A DNA stretch of 64,000 nt from an uncultured Bacteroidales bacterium (GTDB lineage Bacteria; Bacteroidota; Bacteroidia; Bacteroidales; UBA932). The stretch spans positions 156,464 to 220,463 of the forward strand of contig CALUTY010000001.1 of the NCBI GenBank assembly GCA_944323825.1, written 5' to 3'. Position 1 is the stretch's first letter. Each line of letters opens with the position of its first letter. Made by a program: the position numbers and the translations under genes. A model generated the notes under the pieces. It saw only the letters and a program-made list of their open reading frames with translations. It was not told the origin of the DNA and did not search any database. Positions 36,410 through 44,704 of the stretch are shown here, in pieces.

Positions 36410-37756
36410 ATGAAAGACAGCCTTTTCATACATGCAATCAGGGAAATGCGTCACGGCACCATGGCCATAGCCGCAACTGTCACGGCACTGGCCATGATGT
36501 CATGCGTGAAAGACGAGCTGGACCCGCCGAGATACCCGTCAGTGGGCATAAACAATGTGCTGATCATGTATGCTGCAGGCCAGAATTCCCTCGCCGGATA
36601 CATAACAGAAGACATAACGGATTTTTGCAACGGCTATCTCCCAAATGGAGACGACCCGAATATTCTTCTTGTCTACCAGAAGCTGAGTTCCTCATATACG
36701 CCGGCAGCATCATATATAATAAGGTATTATTCCCACAAGGGGACAACGGTCGCAGACACGCTTCTGACACTGCCGGCAGACATGAAAGCCACTGACGGAA
36801 ATACCATGAGCACCGTCCTCACATGGGTAAAGGAAAACTTCCCCGCAAGCGGAGGATACGGACTCCTGTTCTCATCGCATGCGACAGGCTGGCTTCCGAA
36901 AGGATATTACTCCAATCCGGACTATTATGATGACAATTACGGAACAGGCAAGGCATCAGTCCAAAGAAGCCAGGGTACGCAGTCCGCTCCGGAATGGGTG
37001 CCATACATTGAACCGGAACGGGATCCGGCACTGCCTCCCGTAAAGAGCATAGGACAGGACAGGATCAGTGACGGAAACGGGGCGGGATCCTACGAAATGG
37101 AACTCACTGAATTCGACAACGCCATTCCGATGCACCTTGACTACATATTCTTTGACTGCTGCCTTATGGGCGGAATCGAAGTGGCATATGAACTCCGGGA
37201 CAAATGCGACAGGATACTGTTTTCCCCTACTGAAGTGATTGCGGAAGGTTTCGACTATGCAAACATGGGACAGAAGCTGCTCGGCGGCAGCACACCTGAC
37301 CTTGAAGGTGTCTGTTCCGACTATTACGAATACTATAATTCCCATCCGTACGGAGGGCAATACAGGTCGGCAACAGTCACCCTTGTAGACTGCATACGGC
37401 TCGAACCGCTTGCTGATATATGCCGAAGCATCTTCAGCAGACACAGGGATGCCCTGGATGCCATAACTCCAGATGATGTGCAGGGTTATTTCACCGCCAA
37501 TTACCATTGGTTCTACGATCTCTACGACATCGCAGCCCATGCCGGAGCCGACGATACGGAACTTGCGGAACTTGAGGCGGCCCTTGACGGCTGCATAGAA
37601 TACAAGGCAGCCACCGACAACTTCCTGACATTCCCGATCAATGTCTATTCCGGCCTCAGCATGTACCTCCCTTGCAACGGTTCCGGCTACCTTGATGCCA
37701 ATTACCGCGAACTGGACTGGAACAAAGCCACCGGACTGGTCCAGCAGGAAAGCTGA
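36410..37756 (+). CDS. Clostripain-like C11 cysteine peptidase, lipoprotein
   Basis: From ATG 36410 the product is 448 residues; an ATG at 36446 would give a shorter, more usual signal. Lipobox LAMMSC follows a hydrophobic stretch, so the protein is probably lipid-anchored. The catalytic His is in LLFSSHATGWLP and the Cys in YIFFDCCLMGGIEVAYEL, with FSPTEVIAEGF after, matching the C11 clan-CD fold. C11 enzymes cleave after Arg or Lys and self-process. It stands alone, after an A/T-rich, promoter-bearing gap. Confidence 0.85.
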   Translation: MKDSLFIHAIREMRHGTMAIAATVTALAMMSCVKDELDPPRYPSVGINNVLIMYAAGQNSLAGYITEDITDFCNGYLPNGDDPNILLVYQKLSSSYTPAASYIIRYYSHKGTTVADTLLTLPADMKATDGNTMSTVLTWVKENFPASGGYGLLFSSHATGWLPKGYYSNPDYYDDNYGTGKASVQRSQGTQSAPEWVPYIEPERDPALPPVKSIGQDRISDGNGAGSYEMELTEFDNAIPMHLDYIFFDCCLMGGIEVAYELRDKCDRILFSPTEVIAEGFDYANMGQKLLGGSTPDLEGVCSDYYEYYNSHPYGGQYRSATVTLVDCIRLEPLADICRSIFSRHRDALDAITPDDVQGYFTANYHWFYDLYDIAAHAGADDTELAELEAALDGCIEYKAATDNFLTFPINVYSGLSMYLPCNGSGYLDANYRELDWNKATGLVQQES

Positions 37757-37831
37757 CATGGATCCCGGAACATCCCGGATGCCTTTCCGGCAGGACAGGA
37801 ATGCCTGCAAGAAGGCTGTCCACTTTGATGC

Positions 37832-38527
37832 CTAAAGCACTCCGAGCAGCTGGAGAATAGTCGGGGTGAGAAGGGCCGTCAGGATACCGTTGAGTATGAG
37901 GCCGAGACTTGCGAAAGCCCCATATTTATGACTTATTTCCGATGCGGCGGAAGTGCCTACGGCATGTGCTGCGGCACCGAGCGAAAGTCCCTGCGCCATC
38001 GGACTGTCTATATGGGCCAGATTCATGATCTTGAAGCCGAACATTCCGCCAATAAGACCTACGCATACCACTATGGCCGCTGTCAGAGACGGTATACCGC
38101 CCAGGGCTGAAGAAACCTCCATTGCAATGGGAGTGGTCACAGACTTCGGCGCCAGGGAAAATATGATGGTATCCGAAGCCCCCATAAGCCTGGCTACCGT
38201 AACCACCGACACCACTCCGACGACACATCCTGCGAACTGGGACAGAAGTATGGGAAGAAACTGTTTCCTGATGACATGGAGCTGCCGGTAAAGCGGTACG
38301 CCGAGAGCCACTACGGCAGGCTTCAGCCAGAATTCGACCAGATGTCCGGCCTCATTGTATTTCTCATAGCTTATGCCTGCAAGCTTCAGAAAGGCTATGA
38401 GCACTATGATTGTGAGCAATATCGGATTGAGAAGCAACTGCCCTGTCTTCTTCTGGAGAATTTTCGCCAATGAGAAGACGATGAAAGTAAGGGCAAGCAG
38501 GAAATATCCGTTTTCCAGAAAGTTCAT
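37832..38527 (-). CDS. lrgB: LrgB/CidB family membrane protein
   Basis: The 231-residue protein has about seven membrane segments and the LrgB marks LAPKSVTTPIAMEVSSALGGIPSLTAAIVV and AAAHAVGTSAASE. LrgAB-type proteins have been tied to cell lysis control and pyruvate or glycolate transport. It overlaps lrgA by 4 bp (ATGA), so the two are coupled. Confidence 0.92.
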   Translation of the reverse strand: MNFLENGYFLLALTFIVFSLAKILQKKTGQLLLNPILLTIIVLIAFLKLAGISYEKYNEAGHLVEFWLKPAVVALGVPLYRQLHVIRKQFLPILLSQFAGCVVGVVSVVTVARLMGASDTIIFSLAPKSVTTPIAMEVSSALGGIPSLTAAIVVCVGLIGGMFGFKIMNLAHIDSPMAQGLSLGAAAHAVGTSAASEISHKYGAFASLGLILNGILTALLTPTILQLLGVL

Positions 38528-38880
38528 TTTGTCTTACGGTTCAATTTTATCTTACGTGTCAACTGGTGAACCCACCCCGTAACCACAAAGACCAGCACAA
38601 TGCTGACGGCAGTGGCAACAAGAATCGGGAGGAACTCTGCGGCAATGACGTCAAAGTAAAGCATGACGGCCACTCCCGGAGGGATAAAGAAGAATCCGAG
38701 ATTCCCCACGAGAAAATCGGAAAGGGTCTGCACCCACTTTGGCCTGATCCAGCCCAATTCAAGAAAAGCTGCCAGAAAGATCATTCCTATTATGCTGGAA
38801 GGCAGCCTTATTCCCGTAAGGTACACCACAAGTTCCCCCAAAGCCAGACATCCGAATATGACGGCGAACTGACGAATCAT
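38524..38880 (-). CDS. lrgA: LrgA/CidA family holin-like protein
   Basis: From ATG 38880 (MIRQFAVIFGCLALGELVV) the protein is 118 residues with four membrane segments and the LrgA motif LPSSIIGMIFLAAFLELGWIRP. It works with lrgB, whose start it overlaps. A -7 box and a 19-base palindrome lie upstream and may set its expression. Confidence 0.92.
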   Translation of the reverse strand: MIRQFAVIFGCLALGELVVYLTGIRLPSSIIGMIFLAAFLELGWIRPKWVQTLSDFLVGNLGFFFIPPGVAVMLYFDVIAAEFLPILVATAVSIVLVFVVTGWVHQLTRKIKLNRKTK

Positions 38881-38946
38881 AGCACAACCAACTAACAATC
38901 AATAATTTATTAAACAATTTACCTCATCATTCGGCAAAAACGGGCG

Positions 38947-38954
38947 CAAAGATA
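38947..38954 (-). promoter_or_regulatory. lrgAB promoter -7 box (TATCTTTG)
   Basis: On the minus strand TATCTTTG fits TAnnTTTG, 67 bp before the lrgA ATG. The palindrome at 38968-38986 lies 13-32 bp upstream of it, covering the -33 region. Confidence 0.6.
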
Positions 38955-38967
38955 ATCATTCTCCCGT

Positions 38968-38986
38968 ACTTTACGCAGCGTAAAGT
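38968..38986. promoter_or_regulatory. Perfect 19-base palindrome in the lrgAB/L25 intergenic region
   Basis: ACTTTACGCAGCGTAAAGT is a 9+9 inverted repeat with a single central base. It sits upstream of the minus-strand -7 box of lrgA and about 70 bp before the + strand -7 box of the L25 gene. No regulator gene is adjacent. Confidence 0.65.
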
Positions 38987-39058
38987 GAAAAAGTTGCTCA
39001 GGAATGGAGAAACAACAAAAAATCAGGCATTTTGCACCGTGGATAAGATTTTTTGGCT

Positions 39059-39066
39059 ATATTTGC
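39059..39066 (+). promoter_or_regulatory. L25-pth promoter -7 box (TATATTTG)
   Basis: TATATTTG fits TAnnTTTG; TTTTG at 39031-39035 is about 23 nt upstream. The L25 ATG is at 39152, leaving an about 80-base leader. Confidence 0.6.
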
Positions 39067-39151
39067 AGCCCCATAAAAAGCGCGAGGCTTTTTGGTGCAA
39101 TGGGGTCCGTGCATAACGGACTGAGTAACACATTTTAAACAGACAAAGACA

Positions 39152-39727
39152 ATGAAACACATCGATCTGAAAGGCACGATCCGCGAGGTCGGCAACAAGG
39201 CTGCGGTGAAGGCCATCCGCAAGGCAGGACTTGTTCCATGCAACATCTACGGGCTCGGAATGGAAAACATCCTTTTCACCATCAACGCAAAGGACCTCAA
39301 GAACATCACTCATACGCCAAATTCCTATATCATTGACCTTGAGCTCAATGACGGAAAGAAATTCTTTGCTGTCCTCCACGAGGTGCAGTGGCATCCTGTG
39401 ACTGACGAGGCCCTCCATGTGGACTTCCTCGCAGTATCCGAAGAGAAACCGGTAACCATCGACGTTCCGGTAAAGATCACGGGACACTCGGAAGGCGTGA
39501 AGATGGGTGGCAAGCTGCTCGTTTCTAGCCGCAAGCTCCGCATCAGCGCACATCTCCATGAGCTTCCAGACCTCCTTGAGGTGGACACCACAAGCCTCAG
39601 GATCGGAAAGCAGATCGTGGCAGGCGACCTCCACTATGAAGGAGTGACCATCGTGTCTCCTAAGGCAACCATCATCTGCTCCGTAAGGCCTACCCGTGCG
39701 AGCAACACCCAGGCACAGAACGCCTGA
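39152..39727 (+). CDS. rplY: 50S ribosomal protein L25/general stress protein Ctc
   Basis: The 191-residue protein is of the long Ctc type: MKHIDLKGTIREVGNKAAVKAIRKAGLVPCNIYG, then the L25 beta-barrel, then a C-terminal TL5-like domain with LRISAHLHELPDLLEVDTTSLRIGKQI. It binds 5S rRNA. It is 21 bp ahead of pth, a common L25-pth pairing. Confidence 0.96.
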   Translation: MKHIDLKGTIREVGNKAAVKAIRKAGLVPCNIYGLGMENILFTINAKDLKNITHTPNSYIIDLELNDGKKFFAVLHEVQWHPVTDEALHVDFLAVSEEKPVTIDVPVKITGHSEGVKMGGKLLVSSRKLRISAHLHELPDLLEVDTTSLRIGKQIVAGDLHYEGVTIVSPKATIICSVRPTRASNTQAQNA

Positions 39728-39748
39728 GTCTGACAAAGGACAGGATAT

Positions 39749-40333
39749 ATGAACTATCTGGTAGCCGGACTTGGGAACATAGGTGCCGAATATGCCGGGA
39801 CCAGACACAATATGGGATTTATGGCACTGGACGCCTGGGCGCAGGAGTCCGGTGCCATTTTTCAGTCCGGAAGATATGGCAGCACCGCTGAAGTCAGCTT
39901 CAAGGGCAGGAAATTCATCCTTCTGAAGCCCTCCACTTATATGAATCTCAGCGGAAAGGCGGTCAGGTACTGGATGAACGAACTGAAACTGCCGCTTGAA
40001 AACCTGATTGTGATTTCCGATGACCTCAACCTTCCGTTCGGGACAGTAAGACTGCGCAAGAACGGGAGTGCCGGAGGCCACAACGGGCTCACGAACATCA
40101 ATGAGCTGCTCGGAACGCAGGACTATGCCAGGATAAGGATGGGCATAGGCAATGACTTCAGCAGAGGAGGACAGATTGATTTCGTGTTGGGGAAGCTCAG
40201 CGATGAGGAAATGGAGCAGATGCCTGGAATATGCGGCAGGGTGATAGAGGGAGTAAAGGCATTTGCCACCATAGGGGCCGACAGGGCTATGAATATTGTG
40301 AATACCAGACAGAAAACGGCAGAAAAGGCATGA
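39749..40333 (+). CDS. pth: Peptidyl-tRNA hydrolase
   Basis: The 194-residue protein has MNYLVAGLGNIGAEYAGTRHNMGFM with catalytic His20, STYMNLSGKAV, DDLNLPFGTVRLRKNGSAGGHNG. Pth frees peptides from stalled peptidyl-tRNA. It follows L25 by 21 bp in an operon. Confidence 0.97.
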   Translation: MNYLVAGLGNIGAEYAGTRHNMGFMALDAWAQESGAIFQSGRYGSTAEVSFKGRKFILLKPSTYMNLSGKAVRYWMNELKLPLENLIVISDDLNLPFGTVRLRKNGSAGGHNGLTNINELLGTQDYARIRMGIGNDFSRGGQIDFVLGKLSDEEMEQMPGICGRVIEGVKAFATIGADRAMNIVNTRQKTAEKA

Positions 40334-40448
40334 TCTCCAGCCTCTCTTCAAAAAGCATTCAAAATCTTGCATTTTTGATTTTTAATCCCTAACTTGCGCA
40401 AACTTTTGAGGCTTAAAGTTTAACGAACTATTAAAAAAACTAACAAAA

Positions 40449-40622
40449 ATGAAAGAGCTTGTAGATCAGATCAAAGCAGAGTACGAAGTTTTCGAGAAGA
40501 ATGCTGAGGCTCAGGTTGAGAAAGGAAACAAAGCAGCAGGAGCCCGTGCGCGCAAGGCAGCTTTGAACATCATGAAAATGATGAAGGATTTCAGGAAAGT
40601 CTCTGTGGAGAGTTCCAAATAA
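40449..40622 (+). CDS. Histone H1-like Hc1-family small basic protein
   Basis: The 57-residue protein (MKELVDQIKAEYEVFEKNA, then KGNKAAGARARKAALNIMKMM, then a Lys/Ser tail) matches the small histone H1-like protein found in many Bacteroidetes. The basic AGARARKA segment is likely to touch DNA. It lies 115 bp after pth and ahead of a strong terminator, so it is probably highly expressed alone. It is too short for ordinary length cut-offs. Confidence 0.85.
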   Translation: MKELVDQIKAEYEVFEKNAEAQVEKGNKAAGARARKAALNIMKMMKDFRKVSVESSK

Positions 40623-40663
40623 TTTCTTTCTCAGGAAGAAAGACGGGAGGGTGTCCCGCAAAA

Positions 40664-40706
40664 AACAGGTGTCTGACTGTAATTACGGCAGACACTTGTT
40701 TTTTTT
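40664..40706 (+). terminator. Strong terminator after the Hc1 gene
   Basis: ACAGGTGTCTG pairs with CAGACACTTGT around a 13-base loop, followed by eight Ts. Confidence 0.85.
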
Positions 40707-40831
40707 ATGAAATTTTTACTTTTTCGTGCAACATTCCGCAGGCACATTGCATCTTTAGTGCAGGTTTAGGTTTTAGTACACGTTCAGGGGTCGGTTTACG
40801 CAGCAGTTTCCGGTCCCTTTTCTTTTCCCCG

Positions 40832-41800
40832 TCACATCTCCAGACGGATATTGTCTATCCACAAAGTGTTTCCGACTCCGCCATAAAAAGCCTTTCCGCA
40901 GCTCGAAAGAAATTTTATTATCATGAAATTCGGCTGCTCGTCAGCCGGTGCCCATCCTTCCTCCAGCACTGTCACATTCTCACCTCTGCTGTTGATGGTA
41001 TGGAATGCCCGTTCAGGATCGGTCATCAGTCCCATATAGTCTTCAAAGAATGGTTCACCTGAAATGTCGCCGTAATGCACGGCAAGGCGGTGTCCGTTCT
41101 TCCATTCACTGACATTCTCCATAATACGGTCATGTCCTGAACCTACACGGAGGGCATGCACATTACCGTCCGCATCCTCCCACCTCTTCTGCAGAATTAT
41201 GGCAATTTCAGGGTAATCAGGATAACCGAGATTCTTCAGCCTTGAAAAACCGGTGCCCCGTATGGCCTCATGCCCCACATCTGCCTTGAAGTCATATACA
41301 AGTGCCACAGGCCGTCCCTCGAAAGGAATTCCGTAGAGCACCTTCGCCATAGGGTCCTTTGTGTTGCGGATGGGCTCCGGCAAGGCGCCGAGGATGAAGG
41401 CCCCCTGGCATATGACATCCATGTTTACGATGCCTATGGCCTTTACCGACTCTACATGTGTCTCTATACGGGCACAGTATCCGTCACCGCGTGCTTCAGG
41501 AAAGACCGTATTGCTGGTCTTGGTCACCCCGGCCACTACGGCAAGGACATTGTTGGTGCGCCAGAGATATCCTTCCGGCGGGGTAAACGGCTCCTTGGTC
41601 TCCACCGTATCCCTGTCCCCGAAGAATTCGTTGAGGTACTTGACATTTCCCCCGATGATGCCGGACTCCTTCACGGACCTTACGCTCCATTCATCCAATG
41701 TACCATATCTGTTGAGTTGTTCAACTATATGATCCTGAGCACATAAGGTCACACAACTGCAAAGTCCGGCCAAAATGGTTAAAAAAATTGTCCATCTCAT
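40832..41800 (-). CDS. Secreted PCMD-domain (putative carbohydrate metabolism) protein
   Basis: From ATG 41800 (MRWTIFLTILAGLCSCVTLCAQ) the protein is 322 residues with a signal peptide. The C-terminal region (GYLWRTNNVLAVVAGVTKTSNTVFPEARGDGYCARIET and GGVGNTLWIDNIRLEM) matches the PCMD beta-sandwich often found in Bacteroidota surface proteins. The usual N-terminal partner is missing. The upstream frame runs through a repeat array and should not be translated. Its promoter region is unusual: two or three tandem -7 boxes lie in a 43 bp repeat array. Confidence 0.75.
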   Translation of the reverse strand: MRWTIFLTILAGLCSCVTLCAQDHIVEQLNRYGTLDEWSVRSVKESGIIGGNVKYLNEFFGDRDTVETKEPFTPPEGYLWRTNNVLAVVAGVTKTSNTVFPEARGDGYCARIETHVESVKAIGIVNMDVICQGAFILGALPEPIRNTKDPMAKVLYGIPFEGRPVALVYDFKADVGHEAIRGTGFSRLKNLGYPDYPEIAIILQKRWEDADGNVHALRVGSGHDRIMENVSEWKNGHRLAVHYGDISGEPFFEDYMGLMTDPERAFHTINSRGENVTVLEEGWAPADEQPNFMIIKFLSSCGKAFYGGVGNTLWIDNIRLEM

Positions 41801-41830
41801 AAAAAAATCGTAACTATGCAGAAATATCCG

Positions 41831-41838
41831 CAAATATA
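41831..41838 (-). promoter_or_regulatory. -7 box (TATATTTG) of PCMD gene, proximal tandem promoter
   Basis: On the minus strand TATATTTG (41838-41831) is a perfect -7 box, and TTTG within the 43 bp repeat lies exactly 20 nt upstream. The PCMD start codon is at 41800. Confidence 0.65.
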
Positions 41839-41841
41839 CGC

Positions 41842-41884
41842 AGAAGCCGAGTGCAATGCAAACTTGTTTGCGATTGCCGAGGCG
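41842..41884 (-). repeat. 43 bp promoter-bearing repeat, copy 1
   Basis: Direct repeat of 43 identical bases with copy 2 (41924-41966). Its core GCAAACTTGTTTGC is an inverted repeat and extends to a longer stem with GCAAT/ATTGC. On the minus strand it supplies the TTTG -33 element for the adjoining TATATTTG. Confidence 0.85.
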
Positions 41885-41912
41885 TGAACAGTATAAATGG
41901 ACGCGAAGCGGA

Positions 41913-41920
41913 CAAATATA
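41913..41920 (-). promoter_or_regulatory. -7 box (TATATTTG) of PCMD gene, second tandem promoter
   Basis: Minus-strand TATATTTG (41920-41913), 20 nt below the TTTG inside repeat copy 2; same geometry as the proximal promoter, 82 bp farther from the PCMD gene. Confidence 0.65.
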
Positions 41921-41923
41921 GCA

Positions 41924-41966
41924 AGAAGCCGAGTGCAATGCAAACTTGTTTGCGATTGCCGAGGCG
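41924..41966 (-). repeat. 43 bp promoter-bearing repeat, copy 2
   Basis: Identical to copy 1 over 43 bases, 82 bp away in the same direction. A third TATATTTG lies at 42000-41993 on the minus strand with no repeat above it, perhaps a worn end of the array. Confidence 0.85.
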
Positions 41967-42018
41967 CAACTGTATATGTGGACAGTTATGGCCAAATATA
42001 GGAAAGGACGGGCTAATA

Positions 42019-44223
42019 ATGAAATTTATAGGGACATATAATATGGCGGCAGCCTTGTCTGCAGTTCTGGTACTGGTGCTGCTGTCTGCTTCCGTCAGGA
42101 CGACGGCAAGCCCGGCCAGAAAGACTGAAGTGATGCTGACACAGCCGGACGGGACATCTTTCCCCGCCATACTGAAAGGAGACGAATTCATGAAGGTGCT
42201 CACGACCGCCGACGGCTGCGCTGTTATCCAGGAAGAGGACGGATGGTATTGCTATGCCTATTATTCATCCGACGGGGCGAAGATGAGCAGCGGATGCAGG
42301 GTAGGAGAAAAGGTGCCCGGAATGGTGACTGCGGAAAGCCGCGACATCCCGTATCATACGCTCTATGCAAATGCGGAACGGATCAGGAGTTCCGCCGCCC
42401 CGGAAGAGGCAGGCATAATGAAAAGGATGTCAGTGGCACGGGCTTCTGCCGGGACAAAGTCCACAGACACTCCGATTGAAAAACACGGGCTTGTACTGCT
42501 CGTGCAGTTCAATGATCTCACATTCACTCACGGAAGAAATGAGTTTGTCTCACTCCTTGCTGAGGGCAGGAACGGCAGCGGAGGCGCAGTACAATATTTC
42601 AATGACCAGTTCGGTGGCATGTACAGCTTTTCATTCGACGTGAGCGGACCGGTCACATTGCCGGCCAGCTACAGGTACTACGGTGCCAATTCGAGAGGAG
42701 GCAACGGGAATGACGCCCGTGCGGCAGAAATGGTCAGGGATGCATGCAGGCTTGCCGACAGCAGTGTGGACTTTTCAAGATATGATGATGACGGTGACGG
42801 CAAGGCAGACAATGTATTCATCTTCTATGCCGGGGCGGACGAAGCCGAAGGGGCAGGAGAATACCATATATGGTCTCATGCCTGGTATCTGGAAAGCGGG
42901 GCAGGAATCAGACTGACGCTTGACGGCGTAAAGATAGACAGATACGCTTGCACATCCGAACTTTCTGACGGACGGATGGCAGGCATAGGCACATTCTGCC
43001 ATGAATACAGCCACACTTTCGGCCTCCCGGACATGTATGACACGGACTATTCCGGAAGCGGAGGACAGTCAGACGCGCTATGGGGACAGACCTCCATCAT
43101 GGACGGCGGAAACATGAACGACGGAGGGGATACACCACCGAACTTCAATGCCATAGAAAGAGAAGTCCTGGGCATATCCCAAGGCATGACCATCGCAGAG
43201 GAAGGCACATACGAACTGGATCCGGTCAATGAAAGCGGACAGTATTACAGGGTAGACGGGGAAAACTCCGGGGAATACTATCTCATCGAATGCAGGAATG
43301 CCGAAGGGTGGGACAGCGGCATCGGCGGGAGCGGACTTCTGATATACCATGTGGACAAATCAGCCAATGACTCCGGATCCGGACTTACCGCATTCGAAAG
43401 ATGGCAGACAAGTGCCAATTCCATAAACTGCAATCCTGACCACCAGTGTGCAGACCTCATAGAAGCGTCAAGACCTGCATCAAGGCCTTCTCCGGGGACA
43501 TGGGCATCACTGGAACAGATTTTCTTTCCATATTCGGACAAGGATTCATTCACTCCTGACACCGACCCTGCATTCAGTTTCTGGAACGGGACAGGTTCAA
43601 TATTTGAAATCACAGACATCACAAGAGACGGGAAGAAAACAAGATTCACGGTCACAAAGACAGCAACGACAAAGATGCCGACTCCGAGGATAACCGAATC
43701 CGACATTTTCCAGGATGCGGCCATAATAAGCTGGAGCGTGGATGTAGGCTTCAACGGGGAAATGCACATCAGATGGAGCAGGGACGGAGGAGAGGAAAAG
43801 ACAGCCGAAGTCAAGCCGTATTCCGCAGGGAAATACGCAATAAGGGTGGAAGGACTTCTGCCGAAAACCAAATATACGGTGAGGATATATTGTGTGCAGG
43901 ACGGTGTCGAAGGAAACAGTGCCGTTGGAGACTTCACGACAAAGACTGCCACGGAGAACGGGACTCCATACATGTACCTGAGATATGTGGAGAGGAATGA
44001 TGACAACACATTCCCGATAGGCGTGAAGCTTCCGCTGATCCTGTTCAACGCCACAGATGCTGTCCAGACGGTATGGACAATGGACGGCAAGACGGTACAG
44101 GCCGGTGAAGACGGATATTATACACCGTCGGCATCCGGACTGCTCAAGGCTTCGGTAACATACGAAGACGGGACTGTGGACATAATCACAAAAGAAATCA
44201 AGATAAGCAGCGGAGAAATATGA
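42019..44223 (+). CDS. Secreted M6-family (immune inhibitor A-like) metalloprotease
   Basis: From ATG 42019 the protein is 734 residues with a signal peptide (MKFIGTYNMAAALSAVLVLVLLSASVRTTA). A propeptide-like N-terminal part is followed by the catalytic domain (about 155-430) with IGTFCHEYSHTFGLPDMYD, the HEXXHxxGxxD zinc motif of M6 proteases. Later IREVLGI and YLIECRNAEGWDSGIGGSGLLIYHVDK match the C-terminal part of M6 enzymes; residues about 550-640 form a fibronectin-like module. It should degrade host or dietary proteins outside the cell. The stop overlaps the next lipoprotein start by 4 bp. Confidence 0.9.
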   Translation: MKFIGTYNMAAALSAVLVLVLLSASVRTTASPARKTEVMLTQPDGTSFPAILKGDEFMKVLTTADGCAVIQEEDGWYCYAYYSSDGAKMSSGCRVGEKVPGMVTAESRDIPYHTLYANAERIRSSAAPEEAGIMKRMSVARASAGTKSTDTPIEKHGLVLLVQFNDLTFTHGRNEFVSLLAEGRNGSGGAVQYFNDQFGGMYSFSFDVSGPVTLPASYRYYGANSRGGNGNDARAAEMVRDACRLADSSVDFSRYDDDGDGKADNVFIFYAGADEAEGAGEYHIWSHAWYLESGAGIRLTLDGVKIDRYACTSELSDGRMAGIGTFCHEYSHTFGLPDMYDTDYSGSGGQSDALWGQTSIMDGGNMNDGGDTPPNFNAIEREVLGISQGMTIAEEGTYELDPVNESGQYYRVDGENSGEYYLIECRNAEGWDSGIGGSGLLIYHVDKSANDSGSGLTAFERWQTSANSINCNPDHQCADLIEASRPASRPSPGTWASLEQIFFPYSDKDSFTPDTDPAFSFWNGTGSIFEITDITRDGKKTRFTVTKTATTKMPTPRITESDIFQDAAIISWSVDVGFNGEMHIRWSRDGGEEKTAEVKPYSAGKYAIRVEGLLPKTKYTVRIYCVQDGVEGNSAVGDFTTKTATENGTPYMYLRYVERNDDNTFPIGVKLPLILFNATDAVQTVWTMDGKTVQAGEDGYYTPSASGLLKASVTYEDGTVDIITKEIKISSGEI

Positions 44224-44639
44224 ATATGCACAAACCGATAATGGCAACCGTCGCGGCAATGGGCATCATATGCGGCTGCGAACAGCATGTATTCACAGTT
44301 GAACAGTTCAACGAAACCGAAAGCATCTCCCTGAGCATCAAGGGCGCCAGAATTATCGAATACAAGGCAGAGACACACCAGATGGGGTTCAACCTGGCGG
44401 AATGCGAATTCAGGGTGCATGATGATGACATGGCCAATTATTTCATCATCAGATGCAATGAAATGCCGTCAACGACAGGCCAGAAGGTGACGGCAGACAT
44501 AGAATATACCACACCGGACGATGTCAAGAGCAGAAACGGGCTTGAATTTGAGGTGACGGACATTGAAGACAGCAGCGGAAAGATATGGCTCTGGAACCAG
44601 AAATACCAGATCGGAGCCGTGGTGAAGGCCCTGCAATAG
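44220..44639 (+). CDS. Small lipoprotein coupled to the M6 protease
   Basis: The 139-residue protein has a lipobox (IICGC, Cys about 20) and a short beta-rich mature part without recognised domains. Its ATG overlaps the M6 stop codon by 4 bp, so it is made together with the protease. An accessory, chaperone or inhibitor function is a guess from context. Confidence 0.75.
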   Translation: MNMHKPIMATVAAMGIICGCEQHVFTVEQFNETESISLSIKGARIIEYKAETHQMGFNLAECEFRVHDDDMANYFIIRCNEMPSTTGQKVTADIEYTTPDDVKSRNGLEFEVTDIEDSSGKIWLWNQKYQIGAVVKALQ

Positions 44640-44704
44640 ACAAACCGGCAGATTCATCATGGCGAAATGACATACTGGGAAAGACATTAACAGACATACA
44701 GAAT

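Noticed and set aside
39023..40372. 449-codon minus-strand frame across L25 and pth
   Set aside because: Both + strand genes are secure families, and the antisense protein has no family features.
41842..41966. Possible CRISPR array
   Set aside because: Only two copies of 43 bp, with a 39 bp gap that contains promoter boxes, and no cas genes nearby; better explained as tandem promoters.
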